From Aureispira sp. CCB-QB1 (GTDB taxonomy: Bacteria; Bacteroidota; Bacteroidia; Chitinophagales; Saprospiraceae): DNA of 64,000 bases. This document shows positions 1 through 9,228 of the stretch, piece by piece (within the stretch, counting starts at the first letter, position 1; each line of letters starts with the position of its first letter). The DNA is taken from contig CAMBRK010000009.1 of NCBI GenBank assembly GCA_945870185.1, forward strand, positions 1-64,000, given 5' to 3'. The position numbers and the translations under genes were made by a program. The notes under the pieces are model-generated. The model was given only the letters and a program-made list of their open reading frames with translations. It was not told the DNA's origin and did not search any database.

Positions 1-1616
1 GCATAATTTCCGTCGCATTCACAAGATAAAAGACCTTTACCAAACTCCATTGTTACTTTAGCTTTTGGATTCTTTACTAAAAGAGTACTATTTTTAATTT
101 TACTGTATAATGTGGTATTTTGATAAAGTAGATTATTTTTATTTGGAACATCATTCTCATTCATGTTATAGTTTCCTAAATCGAACCTACTGCTAATTAT
201 TCCAGGAATAACTAAAAAGCCATTTCCGCCATGAAACTCTCTTCTATTACAATAAAAATAATCATACCACCAAGCTTGACAATCACTCGGTAACATTGCA
301 AACCAGTTGTGGTCATTAAAACCATATGTAAGACTAGAGTTTCCATTTGAAGGTTTTGGCGCTTCAATTGGGATACTAAATCCGTCAAAATGAACAGTAT
401 ATGGAATTTGTTGAATTTCACAATCTGGGTCATGAGCAGAAAATCCCCCAGTAGTCCCACCAAAACTATTAATAGTACAAGGATCTATTACTGCTTTTAA
501 ATTAAAAGTGGCACATGGTGAGCTATTAAAATCACTGATTATTGATTGAGAGATAGGGCTTGTACAGTCATTACCATCTCCACTGGTACTTGGTAATGTT
601 AATTCTCTAGGCCTCATAGCTCTCGAGTCAAAGTCAAATATAAACCGATTTGTTCCTGGTACTTTTGCACTTAACCCATCATTGTTTTCATCTTTCATAG
701 GTGGTTCTCCACTAAGCAAAACAAATTTATTTTTTGATTTTGCATACTCTCTCATAGCATCAGTTAATTTTGAGAGTTTGGTTAAGTCATTTCCTGCCAT
801 ATGTGAACTCCAATAAATTCCCAAATGTATAGCAGAATAACCCATGTCAATTTGAGTAAAAGCTTGGTATAGATACCACATTCTCCATTCAACATTATTA
901 ATTTTCGGATCGCCTCCTCCTGTAATTCTATCTGCATTAAATTTTAGTGTTGACTTTGGAATACAATTTCCAAAAGGGCTCGAACAATAGTAGTTTTTTA
1001 TTGCAGGATCATTTAAATCTTCAGGATAATATTTAAAATATTCATTAATAAAATTTGTGGGTATAAACCCAGCCCAGGGTTTCGCAAAATTAGCCGGGTC
1101 CATAACCTCAAATGCTAAGCCTTGTATGATAGGTCTACGTTTTTTTGCACAATCATACGCATAATTTATATCCTTAACAATTTGTTCTCCAGTTTTATAC
1201 CAAATTTCATTTGGATATAACTTATCTTCATGATAGCTACCTCCAAAAAAAGCTCTTTGAATCATCTGAACATCCAAGTCTACAAATGACTTGATCATTT
1301 CACAGTATTTTGCGGTATTTCTATTTGTATTCTTATTGCCAGAATCTAAAGGATTGTCTGGATTTAAAAGTGCATCTAATCCACCAACATCAATCGCTTT
1401 AGATAAATATCTATTAATAGCAATCGAGCATTCTCCTTCATACAAATATGGATCTCCTACCTTTTGTACTTCTTTTGGTTTACAACTTTCTGTTACAAGG
1501 CATGAAGTGATACTGTCATTCAATTCAAATTTTGGAGGCTGCCCTAATAATTGGCAAATTACAGAAAGATTTAAAATCAGGAAATTTGCAAAAATTAAGA
1601 TTTTTTTTGATTTCAT
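1..1616 (-). CDS. secreted protein of unknown function, 3' end outside the window
   Basis: An uninterrupted reading frame starts at the ATG at 1616 and runs off the left edge without a stop, giving at least 538 residues. The first residues (MKSKKILIFANFLILNLSV) form a signal peptide ending near LLGQ. The rest is Cys-, Trp- and Tyr-rich, with a run around WRMWYLYQAFTQID and GYSAIHLGIYWSS that resembles strands and helices of a TIM-barrel enzyme, but I recognise no catalytic motif and name no function. The C-terminus, where a T9SS sorting domain might sit, is missing. The gene faces away from the IS21-like relic at 1856 and lies in an AT-rich patch. The frame is certain; the function is unknown. 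Confidence 0.85.
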   Translation of the reverse strand, partial: MKSKKILIFANFLILNLSVICQLLGQPPKFELNDSITSCLVTESCKPKEVQKVGDPYLYEGECSIAINRYLSKAIDVGGLDALLNPDNPLDSGNKNTNRNTAKYCEMIKSFVDLDVQMIQRAFFGGSYHEDKLYPNEIWYKTGEQIVKDINYAYDCAKKRRPIIQGLAFEVMDPANFAKPWAGFIPTNFINEYFKYYPEDLNDPAIKNYYCSSPFGNCIPKSTLKFNADRITGGGDPKINNVEWRMWYLYQAFTQIDMGYSAIHLGIYWSSHMAGNDLTKLSKLTDAMREYAKSKNKFVLLSGEPPMKDENNDGLSAKVPGTNRFIFDFDSRAMRPRELTLPSTSGDGNDCTSPISQSIISDFNSSPCATFNLKAVIDPCTINSFGGTTGGFSAHDPDCEIQQIPYTVHFDGFSIPIEAPKPSNGNSSLTYGFNDHNWFAMLPSDCQAWWYDYFYCNRREFHGGNGFLVIPGIISSRFDLGNYNMNENDVPNKNNLLYQNTTLYSKIKNSTLLVKNPKAKVTMEFGKGLLSCECDGNY

Positions 1617-1800
1617 TTTTTCAACATTTTAATTTTTAAAAATAAATAAAGAATAAAAATAATAAATAAAGAATAAATATATTGCCATGACTTTAAAAAT
1701 AAATTAATTTTAAGAATTCGGTAGCTTTTAACAAGAATTCGGTATTTATATATTATTAAATGCTAAAAAACATAGAGATTAGATTTTATCCAAAATCCCT

Positions 1801-1855
1801 CTACCTAAAACATCTCCATAGCCACTCAATCAGTATAAAATTTGCTTGCATGTGT
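1801..1855 (-). pseudogene. decayed 3' fragment of hemW
   Basis: The 55 bases align without gaps to the 3' end of the intact hemW at 4129-4183, with 43 of 55 identical by hand count. In the hemW frame the minus strand reads ASKFYTD-stop-VAMEMF-stop-VEG against AGKFYADRVAMELFWVEE, so Arg and Trp codons have become TGA and TAG. The similarity ends exactly where the IS21-like repeats begin (1856). It is either a displaced old end of hemW or a degenerate second copy. Confidence 0.75.
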
Positions 1856-1930
1856 ATTCCGGAGTAAATTGAACCACTCATTCTGGACCAAACTGAACCA
1901 ATGATTCCTGAGCAAACTGAACCACTTTGA
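1851..1930. mobile_element. IS21-like terminal repeat block (relic)
   Basis: Three tandem 24-bp units (1856-1879, 1880-1903, 1904-1927) each begin ATTC and end in a (C/A)AA(A/T)TGAACCA-type core: TAAATTGAACCA, CAAACTGAACCA and CAAACTGAACCA. Repeated TGAACCA units behind a TG terminus are typical of the multiple end repeats of IS21-family elements in Bacteroidota. No istA or istB reading frame follows, so this is a solo end or a deletion remnant. The family assignment rests on memory of such ends and not on a search. Confidence 0.6.
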
Positions 1931-2177
1931 GAAGAAGATTTATAGTTATATTGGAGTAAAATAATACTCTGATATGACCAATCAAAGTATCATTCGACAC
2001 CAACCGCACCCTGTTTGTGGATGAATTAATCATCAGATCTGAACATCTAGACGTGATTCATTGTGATGATGATAAAATTATGGCAAATGGGTATAGGATA
2101 GAAAAGTGATCACACAATATAAGAATTTAGATTTTCTTTAATAAAATTTCGATTGGGCTTCTATACAGAAATCATTG

Positions 2178-2185
2178 TATCTTCG
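2178..2185 (+). promoter_or_regulatory. -7 box TATCTTCG for the gene at 2203
   Basis: TATCTTCG is one base off the Bacteroidota -7 consensus TAnnTTTG and lies 17 bases ahead of the ATG. No clear -33 TTTG is seen at the expected distance. Confidence 0.4.
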
Positions 2186-2202
2186 CTGCTTAATATAGAA
2201 TT

Positions 2203-4059
2203 ATGAAGCATCTAAATCTTGGAAAACTGCCTTTAATTTTTATTGCAATAGCATTTTTTATTGTAGGTTTATTAGCAAAAAAAAATTGGCAAACCAGCAG
2301 GCAAGGTGGAGATGGGTTAGGTTATTATATTTATCTTCCTTCAGTTTTGATTTACGAAGATCTTGGAGATTTTAAAACTACATATCAAGCTTTGAAAAAA
2401 TATGTGCCAAATTTACCTGATTTTAGTGAAGATATTTATGGGTTTAGACCTACTCCCATAGGCAAGATAGCGGATAAATACCCTGTGGGTGTTGCCATTT
2501 TACAATCTCCATTTTTTTTGGTAGCTCATTTAATCGCTTTACAATCCAAAACTTTTGATCCTGATGGATTTAGTAAGCCGTATCAAGTAATGTCTTTTTT
2601 TTCTACTTTAGTCTATGTGATTATAGGATTATATTTTTTGCAAAAAACTCTGAAAGAATATTTTTCACCAAGTGTTTCGGCTATTACTATTATACTGTTG
2701 AGCATGGGAACCAATCTATTATTTTTTACTTCTATCTTTTCAGGTATGTCTCATGGTTACCAGTTTTTTGTGGTATCCTTACTCATTTATTTTACGGACA
2801 AATTATACAAATCTCCAAATCTATATAACGGAATGGCGATGGGGACTTCTTTAGGGTTAATTGCAATAATAAGATCTCAAGACCTAGTATTAGGATTGGT
2901 CCCTTTATTATGGATGGTGAATTCCTTCAAATCACTCAGTGCAAGATTTAGATTTATTGCATCCAATTTCAATATATATATTTTTGCTATTATCGCATTT
3001 TTTATGGCAATAAGTCCCCAAATTATTTACTATAAATTCATCAGTGGCGAATGGATTTACTTTAGCTATGTTGGAGAGACATTTAATTGGGCAGCTCCCC
3101 AAATTTTTTATGGACTATTTAGCCCACAAAATGGCTGGTTTATGTACACACCAATAATGCTACCGGTTGTATTGTTTATGTTTTATAAATCTGAAAAGAG
3201 AAAAATTTGGATTTTATCATTATCATTAGTTTTAATATTGCACATTTACATTTCGTACAGCTGGTGGTGTTGGTACTATATTGCAGGTATGGGTTCGAGA
3301 CCTATGGTAGATATTTATCCACTTTTAGGTTTTCCTCTAGCAGGTCTCCTCAGTTGGATATTTAATAAATCAAAGATTGTTGCAATTTTTTCAATCACAT
3401 TAATGACTTTTTTTGGAACGCAAAATCTGAGATTTACTTATCAACAATTTAAAGGTTATATCTTTTCTGAGTTTAATAATGCAGCATATTATTGGTCTAT
3501 GTTTTATAAATTTAAACCGGGCAATAAAGAGTATTTAGCCTACAATACAAACTTTATTCAACCTGATTCTGAAAAATTATTCTTGGTAGATACTTTGTTT
3601 TATTCAAATTTTGAAGAAAGTGTTGAAAATAAGGATAGTCTTGTCGTAAAAACTGGAAAATACTCCTTAAACATGCATGATGAGGAAGTCAAAATTGTAA
3701 TGAAAAAATTGAGCGGATATGAAATAGATAAAGGAGATTGGATAAAAGTAACAGTTGACTGTTTTATAGAAAACACAGATTTCTATTTTTTAGATTTGCC
3801 TAAATTGGTTTTGAAGTTCAAGGAAGATGAAAACTCTAGAACAATATGGAATCAAGCTAGTCCTACGGCATTGATTGGAAATAAAAACAATTCTATTTGG
3901 TATACTGGAAAAGCTAAAGAATGGCAGAGAGTAACCTATTTTACCAAAGTGTCTATCGCACCTGGTGCACAATCTACCGTCTTAATCTCTGGCTCTAATA
4001 AAAAGAAGGTAAAATGGAATATTGATAATTTAAATGTTGAAGTTTTCAAAAATAAATAA
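2203..4059 (+). CDS. polytopic membrane protein, GT-C glycosyltransferase-like
   Basis: A 618-residue protein with an N-terminal membrane anchor followed by about ten further hydrophobic segments, then a soluble C-terminal part from about residue 440. The first loop carries acidic residues (QGGDGLGYYIYLP) and a KYPVG motif, an arrangement seen in GT-C enzymes that use lipid-linked sugar donors and in uncharacterised Bacteroidota relatives. The C-terminal 170 residues look beta-rich, possibly carbohydrate-binding. The likely role is transfer of a sugar to a surface glycan or protein, but donor and acceptor cannot be told. It stands alone between the hemW fragment and intact hemW, is notably AT-rich, and may be acquired DNA. 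Confidence 0.65.
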   Translation: MKHLNLGKLPLIFIAIAFFIVGLLAKKNWQTSRQGGDGLGYYIYLPSVLIYEDLGDFKTTYQALKKYVPNLPDFSEDIYGFRPTPIGKIADKYPVGVAILQSPFFLVAHLIALQSKTFDPDGFSKPYQVMSFFSTLVYVIIGLYFLQKTLKEYFSPSVSAITIILLSMGTNLLFFTSIFSGMSHGYQFFVVSLLIYFTDKLYKSPNLYNGMAMGTSLGLIAIIRSQDLVLGLVPLLWMVNSFKSLSARFRFIASNFNIYIFAIIAFFMAISPQIIYYKFISGEWIYFSYVGETFNWAAPQIFYGLFSPQNGWFMYTPIMLPVVLFMFYKSEKRKIWILSLSLVLILHIYISYSWWCWYYIAGMGSRPMVDIYPLLGFPLAGLLSWIFNKSKIVAIFSITLMTFFGTQNLRFTYQQFKGYIFSEFNNAAYYWSMFYKFKPGNKEYLAYNTNFIQPDSEKLFLVDTLFYSNFEESVENKDSLVVKTGKYSLNMHDEEVKIVMKKLSGYEIDKGDWIKVTVDCFIENTDFYFLDLPKLVLKFKEDENSRTIWNQASPTALIGNKNNSIWYTGKAKEWQRVTYFTKVSIAPGAQSTVLISGSNKKKVKWNIDNLNVEVFKNK

Positions 4060-4120
4060 TTTTTTTACGCAAATCCTATAAATTTAAACATACCTTTTTA
4101 ACCAATAAGATAATAATTCA

Positions 4121-5251
4121 TCATTCTTCCACCCAAAACAACTCCATAGCCACACGATCTGCATAAAACTTTCCTGCTTGGGTCAGGGTGTAAGTATCAT
4201 CAACCTGTGAGATCATACCATTTTGTATTTGATCAGAAATGAGGTCCGAAAAATATTGGAAGTATTCAGGACCTATATCCCGTATTTTTGGTGCAGAAAC
4301 GCCCCACATCGTTCGTAATCCGGTCATAATGTATTCGTTGTATCGTTCCCTTTGGTGGAGAATTTCGGTTTCTAATGGCAAGTTGCCTGCTTGGATAAGG
4401 TCTATATATTTTTTGTTATGTGCTAGATTCCATGACCTGGAGTTACCATCATAAGAGTGTGCTGAAGGTCCGAGACCCAAATAAGGTACACCTTTCCAAT
4501 AGTTGGTGTTATGTACGGCATGATGACCTGGGATACCAAAATTGGAGATTTCGTAGTGATCGTATCCCGAATTAACTAAGGTATCTATGAGGTGCGCAAA
4601 TTGTTGATTGCTTTTTTCAGGATCGGGTTCAGGAGATTTTCCGATTTTGACGTGATGGTGCAAGGCTGTTTTGTCTTCTACCGTAAGGCAGTAAGAAGAT
4701 ATGTGCGGTATTTTTAGCGATAAAGCTTTGGCTACATTTTCTTCCCACATCAACATGGTAGTTGTAGGACTTCCATATATCAGGTCAATGGTTATATTGT
4801 GGATGCCAAAATCCTGAGCTAACTGTATCGATTGTAAGGCTTCCTGACTATGATGTGCACGATTCATCCACAGAAGGTCTGTATCAAAAAACGATTGTAC
4901 TCCTATGCTTAATCTGTTGATGCCCTGATTTTTAAGCATTTGTATTTTGTCCTTATTGAGGTCGTCAGGGTTGGCTTCGAGTGTGATTTCAGCATCTTTG
5001 GCCCAATGATAATAGGTAGACAAGTGCTCCATGATTTTGGACATATCTTTTTGGTCCAATAAACTGGGTGTACCACCTCCAAAATAAATGCTATGTACCG
5101 TTTTTTCTTTCAGATATTCATGCCTTAGTGTGATCTCTTTGCAGATGGCATCAACCATCTCATCTTTTAGCATCAGGGATGTAGAAAAATGAAAATTGCA
5201 ATAGTGACAAGCTTTTTTACAAAAAGGGATGTGTATATATATACCAGACAT
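4121..5251 (-). CDS. hemW: HemW-like radical SAM heme chaperone
   Basis: A 376-residue radical SAM protein. The cluster motif is CX3CX2C at C11, C15 and C18 (CKKACHYCNF), followed by the SAM-binding GGGTPS around residue 60 and the family run IGVQSF near residue 117. A HemW C-terminal domain ends in VAMELFWVEE. The family was long annotated as oxygen-independent coproporphyrinogen III oxidase (HemN); the short form with this Cys pattern is HemW, which binds heme and hands it to respiratory proteins. Length fits the family. The 3' end is duplicated as a decayed fragment at 1801-1855. It is divergent from the Omp85 gene at 5503. Confidence 0.9.
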   Translation of the reverse strand: MSGIYIHIPFCKKACHYCNFHFSTSLMLKDEMVDAICKEITLRHEYLKEKTVHSIYFGGGTPSLLDQKDMSKIMEHLSTYYHWAKDAEITLEANPDDLNKDKIQMLKNQGINRLSIGVQSFFDTDLLWMNRAHHSQEALQSIQLAQDFGIHNITIDLIYGSPTTTMLMWEENVAKALSLKIPHISSYCLTVEDKTALHHHVKIGKSPEPDPEKSNQQFAHLIDTLVNSGYDHYEISNFGIPGHHAVHNTNYWKGVPYLGLGPSAHSYDGNSRSWNLAHNKKYIDLIQAGNLPLETEILHQRERYNEYIMTGLRTMWGVSAPKIRDIGPEYFQYFSDLISDQIQNGMISQVDDTYTLTQAGKFYADRVAMELFWVEE

Positions 5252-5502
5252 GTTGTATCTTCGTTATGTAAAGTGAAAATAAATGGGTAATCGAAAAAAA
5301 TAATTTTTAATTCATTAAAAATGTGTCCATTAAAAACAATATTTTTCGAAAACCAATTTACTTTATGTGTAAATACGCAATGTACTGACAAATCATGGTC
5401 AAGCATTGCGATTAAAAGTACAAAACTAAGCATTTGAAAGGGTATCAGAGCTATTTTGGGGGAGTATTTAGTTATAGTCATCTTTTAGCGGGATGGGTTA
5501 AG

Positions 5503-7239
5503 ATGGCTATATTTTTAAGTTTTTGTATAAATTTATCCTTTGGTCAGACCAAAACTACCGTCATCATTTCCTATCCTGACCAGATTACTAAAAATACTTT
5601 AATATCAACTATGGATAGTGTCAAAACAGCTTCTTTCATACAAAACCACATAAAAGATCTACAAGCTGCAGGATATTTGTATATGAATGTAGATTCGTTT
5701 GTATGCCAAAAAGACACCTGCGAGTATTTCATATTTAAGGGTGAAAAGTATATCATTAGTAAGTTGAATATTTCAGAAGAACAAAAAGCTATTTTGGAAA
5801 GTAGTGGTATCAAAAAAAGACCAATTGGAAAACCCTTGGATTCCACCATTATCCAGACATTTTTAAAAACGCTTACCCTTTTTCAAGCCAATAACGGATA
5901 TCCCTTTGCCAGTGCCGGCTTAAAAAAAGTAAGCATGGACAATGAAGGTTTGTCTGCAAGTCTTTATGTAAATAAAGGTAAAATGATGATTTTTGATACG
6001 GTAGTCAATGAAGGGCGTCTGGATATGAAAACTTCTTTTTACAATAAAATTCTGGACATCAAACCCGGCAAACCTTACCAACACGACAAAGTTACCAAAG
6101 CTTCGGCCAGATTGAGAGATTTGCAATATCTCACACAGCGTACCGAACCATTTGTTAGATTTATAAATGATAAGGCATATTTGGTGATCACACCAGACCC
6201 AAGGCCAGCCAGCCGATTTGATTTTTTGATTGGAGTATTGCCACAAGTAGTCAATGGAGTGCGCAAATGGAATATCACCGGTGATGTCACAGCTGAGATG
6301 ACAAACGCTTTTCGTCGTGGAGAATACACTTTTTTCCAATTTAAACGAGTAAAGCCAGAAAATCTCGAACTATTGGCCAAGTCCACCATTCCTTTTGTAT
6401 TTAATCTTCCGGTAGGTAGCCATTTGGACTTCCGCCTGTTTAAGAATGCAAATCAAAATCTAGACCTTTATTTTGATGGTGGCATTCAGTATTTGTTTGG
6501 TGGCTTTAATCAGATAAAAGTTTTTGGAAGCTACAGGTCTTCGTCGTTACTAGATGTCGACCTTAATTCCATCATACAAACCAAGAAACTTCCCGAACGA
6601 TTGGATGTAAGCTATTCAGGGATTGGGGTTAGCTTAAGTTTGAGAGATGTAGACTATCGCTTCAATCCATCGAAAGGTTACATAGCAGAAATCACCACAG
6701 TTGCCGGTCGCAAATCCATCATACCTAATAGACAGATCATAGATATTGCAGAGTTTAAAAATAGTTATGACACTTTAAAACTTTCTACACTTCAGGCCGA
6801 GATTGACGCTTCTGTGTCTTATTTTTCGAAAGTAAGTAACTGGGCGACAGTAAAAACATCAGTTACGGCCGGTATCCGATACAATGAGCAGGCCCTGCGT
6901 ACCAATGAGTTGATGCGCGTAGGCGGCAATAGACTACTGAGAGGCTTCGATGAAGAAAGCCTACTTACGGATTTTTATGGCTTTGGCACGGCGGAGTTTC
7001 GCATCATTTTTGACCAGAATTCATACTTGAGTTTACCATTTGTAGATATAGGATACATCAGATTGAGAGATGATTTGGGTGTTTCATCCATAAAGCCTAT
7101 CATAGGTGTTGGTATGGGACTCAACTTCGGAACCAATGCCGGTGTTTTCAATCTTTCATTTGCAGCAGGAAGAGTAGCACCCAACCCTTTAGATTTTGGA
7201 CGTATGAAAATACATTTCGGATATGTGAATTTGTTCTAG
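5503..7239 (+). CDS. Omp85/BamA-TamA-type outer membrane protein
   Basis: 578 residues from the ATG at 5503. A hydrophobic start ending in SFGQ is the export signal. Residues to about 230 resemble POTRA-type modules, and the remainder is a 16-strand-like barrel with the conserved LRGFDEE motif near residue 490 that matches the (V/L)RG(F/Y) element of bacterial surface antigen domains. Such proteins insert or pass proteins at the outer membrane; which branch this is (BamA, TamA or a T9SS-linked form) cannot be decided, and it is shorter than BamA. A longer frame from a TTG at 5434 exists, but a TATTTTG box at 5452-5458 lies inside that extension, so 5503 is preferred. Confidence 0.75.
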   Translation: MAIFLSFCINLSFGQTKTTVIISYPDQITKNTLISTMDSVKTASFIQNHIKDLQAAGYLYMNVDSFVCQKDTCEYFIFKGEKYIISKLNISEEQKAILESSGIKKRPIGKPLDSTIIQTFLKTLTLFQANNGYPFASAGLKKVSMDNEGLSASLYVNKGKMMIFDTVVNEGRLDMKTSFYNKILDIKPGKPYQHDKVTKASARLRDLQYLTQRTEPFVRFINDKAYLVITPDPRPASRFDFLIGVLPQVVNGVRKWNITGDVTAEMTNAFRRGEYTFFQFKRVKPENLELLAKSTIPFVFNLPVGSHLDFRLFKNANQNLDLYFDGGIQYLFGGFNQIKVFGSYRSSSLLDVDLNSIIQTKKLPERLDVSYSGIGVSLSLRDVDYRFNPSKGYIAEITTVAGRKSIIPNRQIIDIAEFKNSYDTLKLSTLQAEIDASVSYFSKVSNWATVKTSVTAGIRYNEQALRTNELMRVGGNRLLRGFDEESLLTDFYGFGTAEFRIIFDQNSYLSLPFVDIGYIRLRDDLGVSSIKPIIGVGMGLNFGTNAGVFNLSFAAGRVAPNPLDFGRMKIHFGYVNLF

Positions 7240-7438
7240 ACCCGAATTATGCGTTAGAACTTCGTTATGAGAAGCTAAAATGCAACCAGCCTGACCACTA
7301 CATGGTAGGCGGGCAGGTAAATCAGCTATTTATATTCGAAAAGCGTAGCACCGCTACGGTTACAGAAGATAAATAGGCGAAGCTTCTGATTTGCAGCAGT
7401 TTAGCTTTGGAATAGATTTTCTAATGCATATTTCGGGT
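7240..7438 (+). repeat. palindromic MITE-like element, copy 1
   Basis: A 199-bp element with imperfect terminal inverted repeats (ACCCGAATTATGCGTTAGAA at the left end, ACCCGAAATATGCATTAGAA as reverse complement of the right end). Inside is a hairpin CGTAGC-ACC-GCTACG. A near-identical copy lies inverted at 14465-14685. It carries no coding frame, so movement would need a transposase in trans. It directly follows the stop of the Omp85 gene. Confidence 0.8.
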
Positions 7439-7481
7439 TTTAACCCGAATACAGATTTATTCTAAATGTCAATTGGCATAA

Positions 7482-7516
7482 AAAAAGGGGAAAAATCAAA
7501 AATCTTTCCCCATTTT
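7482..7516. terminator. hairpin terminator behind the gene at 7545
   Basis: GGGGAAA (7487-7493) pairs with TTTCCCC (7505-7511), flanked by A-rich and T-rich arms that extend the stem with one mismatch. It lies 29 bases past the stop of the minus-strand gene at 7545. Confidence 0.7.
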
Positions 7517-7544
7517 ATATCTTGAAATAAATTGTAGAAACTTA

Positions 7545-8771
7545 TTACGGTTTTATTTCTTCTGAATCCTTTTCACCCAATCTATCTTGTCTGTCTCTGT
7601 CATTTTTAGGAACGATGTGTCTAGTTGTCATGTTATGAAATGCTAATTCCATCTTTATTTTCTCTGATTCTTCTTTAAGGTCTTCAGCATCGCCTTTTTC
7701 AAGATCTATAGTGATCATTTGATTGCAAATCTCAATGGCTTTATCATGTCTATCTAGGTATTGAAATATTTTGACCAAGTTATACATCGTAGCAGCTCTG
7801 AGTCTTTTTTCATGTTTATCATCTTTGGTATATTTTTTTGTAACATCATCAAAATACTGGATGATTGGCTTTAAATTTTGCTCTATTTCTTCCGTAGGTT
7901 TATTGTATCTCATATCTTTAAAAATTGTCTTCAAAGCTGTAGTAGCATTGTCATACATAGTAAATTCAGGATGTTTTTCAGAGTCTAATTCCTTAAACTT
8001 TACCCAATGAGTATACGGTTCATATCCATAAGCTGCTATCAGGGTGCTATTAGCTGAGCCAATAGCGTCTTTTACGAATTGGTTTCTGTGATTTTCATAT
8101 TGGCCTCTTGAATTGTTTTGCCATTCTCTAGTAGCGTTGGTGCTAGATGTATTTTTACTACTTGAATAAGTGTAAGAATGATCTAGGCTAACTCTATAAG
8201 CTAATTGTTTGTTGGATTTTGCATCAGTCATAGAGTCATCATTGGTATCACTAGCGTCCACATTTTTTAAAAATGGGTTACTTTCTCTTTTAGCTTTTTC
8301 TTCTTGCTCTTTTTTGGCTTGTTTTTCTTCTTGTTTCTTAGAAAGCTTTCGAGGCATTTCATTTTTCGGCCCTAAAATTTTCATACTACCACGACCTGAG
8401 TTTGTATTGGATACTATGTAGTAAGTCGTTGTGCTAAGTACTTTACCATCCTTATCTTTTTTTTCTTCTTTTTCTGTTCTGGAAGTGCTGTTACCCATTA
8501 CAAGCGGATCCAAATTTATAGCTATTTCTAATGTTGGATTTTCATTTACCTGATCCCAACCCGCTATAAATACATTGTTTTGAATCGATCCATCATTTCC
8601 GCTACCAGTAACATTTAAAGAATAAGTTCTCTTTTCTAATGGTATGTAGTTAGAAGGAAGATTAGCTTTATTAATGTAAATTCTAAAATTATCAATGTCT
8701 ACTTTTTGTGCTTGTGCAGCATTTGTGATAAGTAAGAAAGTTGAGATTAAAAGAATGTTTAAAAGTTTCAT
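7545..8771 (-). CDS. secreted protein of unknown function
   Basis: 408 residues from the ATG at 8771, which opens a good signal peptide (MKLLNILLISTFLLITNAAQAQ). A promoter box at 8805-8812 lies between this ATG and the more upstream one at 8822, which decides the start. The middle (about residues 120-190) is charged and Lys/Glu-rich with a run KKQEEKQAKKEQEEK, likely helical; the C-terminal third has tetratricopeptide-like helices (YNLVKIFQYLDRHDKAIEICNQ). No enzyme motif is visible. It probably resides in the periplasm or at the outer membrane. I do not recognise the family. Confidence 0.7.
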   Translation of the reverse strand: MKLLNILLISTFLLITNAAQAQKVDIDNFRIYINKANLPSNYIPLEKRTYSLNVTGSGNDGSIQNNVFIAGWDQVNENPTLEIAINLDPLVMGNSTSRTEKEEKKDKDGKVLSTTTYYIVSNTNSGRGSMKILGPKNEMPRKLSKKQEEKQAKKEQEEKAKRESNPFLKNVDASDTNDDSMTDAKSNKQLAYRVSLDHSYTYSSSKNTSSTNATREWQNNSRGQYENHRNQFVKDAIGSANSTLIAAYGYEPYTHWVKFKELDSEKHPEFTMYDNATTALKTIFKDMRYNKPTEEIEQNLKPIIQYFDDVTKKYTKDDKHEKRLRAATMYNLVKIFQYLDRHDKAIEICNQMITIDLEKGDAEDLKEESEKIKMELAFHNMTTRHIVPKNDRDRQDRLGEKDSEEIKP

Positions 8772-8804
8772 AATTGTATTATTTATTGGTTTTAAAATTA
8801 GGCG

Positions 8805-8812
8805 CAAAAATA
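8805..8812 (-). promoter_or_regulatory. -7 box TATTTTTG
   Basis: On the minus strand TATTTTTG fits TAnnTTTG exactly and lies 33 bases ahead of the ATG at 8771. Confidence 0.5.
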
Positions 8813-8913
8813 CACTTTTCAACCAAATTGGAAAATTTATAAATTGTTAAATTTACATTATTTTCGATTTTCCTCAATAAATGATGAAATGTTTAGGATG
8901 TAAAGATGCTAAT

Positions 8914-9228
8914 TTACCACACAGGCCTAGCCTTCACCGTATCTCTGATAATAATAGGTCCCGGTGATACAGGTTTCAGTGGTTTAGGTGGAAAGACAAT
9001 CGAATCAGAAAGCTGATAACTGATCTCGGCTGCAATCAATGAGTCCACATATAGATTTGCTCTTTCCATCATATCTCGTTTACAATTTTCCAGAACTTCC
9101 TTTCTATAGAGGGCTTTTCGTTTCTCTAATGCTTCCAAAATCTTGGGATTGCTTTCAGAAAGGTTGGGTTCACCAGCACATGATAACAAAATTAAACACC
9201 AAAATATAAATACCCATACTTGATTCAT
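8914..9228 (-). CDS. small lipoprotein of the lptB operon
   Basis: 104 residues from the ATG at 9228, which overlaps the stop of the preceding gene as ATGA. The N-terminus has a hydrophobic stretch ending in the lipobox LLSC, followed by an acidic and basic helical segment (KILEALEKRKALYRKEVLENCKRDMMERANL) split here as predicted coiled coil, and a Pro-rich tail with PPKPLKPVSPGP. No known family recognised. Coupling with lptB suggests a cell-envelope role; its exact task is unknown. Confidence 0.65.
   Translation of the reverse strand: MNQVWVFIFWCLILLSCAGEPNLSESNPKILEALEKRKALYRKEVLENCKRDMMERANLYVDSLIAAEISYQLSDSIVFPPKPLKPVSPGPIIIRDTVKARPVW

Larger units (their letters stand above)
1617..2202. 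other. 586-bp intergenic region
   Basis: Apart from the hemW fragment and the IS21-like repeats this stretch is AT-rich and non-coding. Near 1690-1750 the words AGAATTCGGTA occur twice (TTTTAAGAATTCGGTAG and ACAAGAATTCGGTAT). Short frames between 1975 and 2110 lack a convincing protein. A promoter for the gene at 2203 lies at its right end. Confidence 0.5.

Noticed and set aside
1291-1632. 113-codon plus-strand frame
   Set aside because: It lies antisense within the long secreted-protein frame starting at 1616, which has a signal peptide and coherent composition.
5434-5502. N-terminal extension of the Omp85-type protein from a TTG
   Set aside because: A promoter-like TATTTTG lies within it, and the ATG at 5503 gives a shorter, plausible exported protein.
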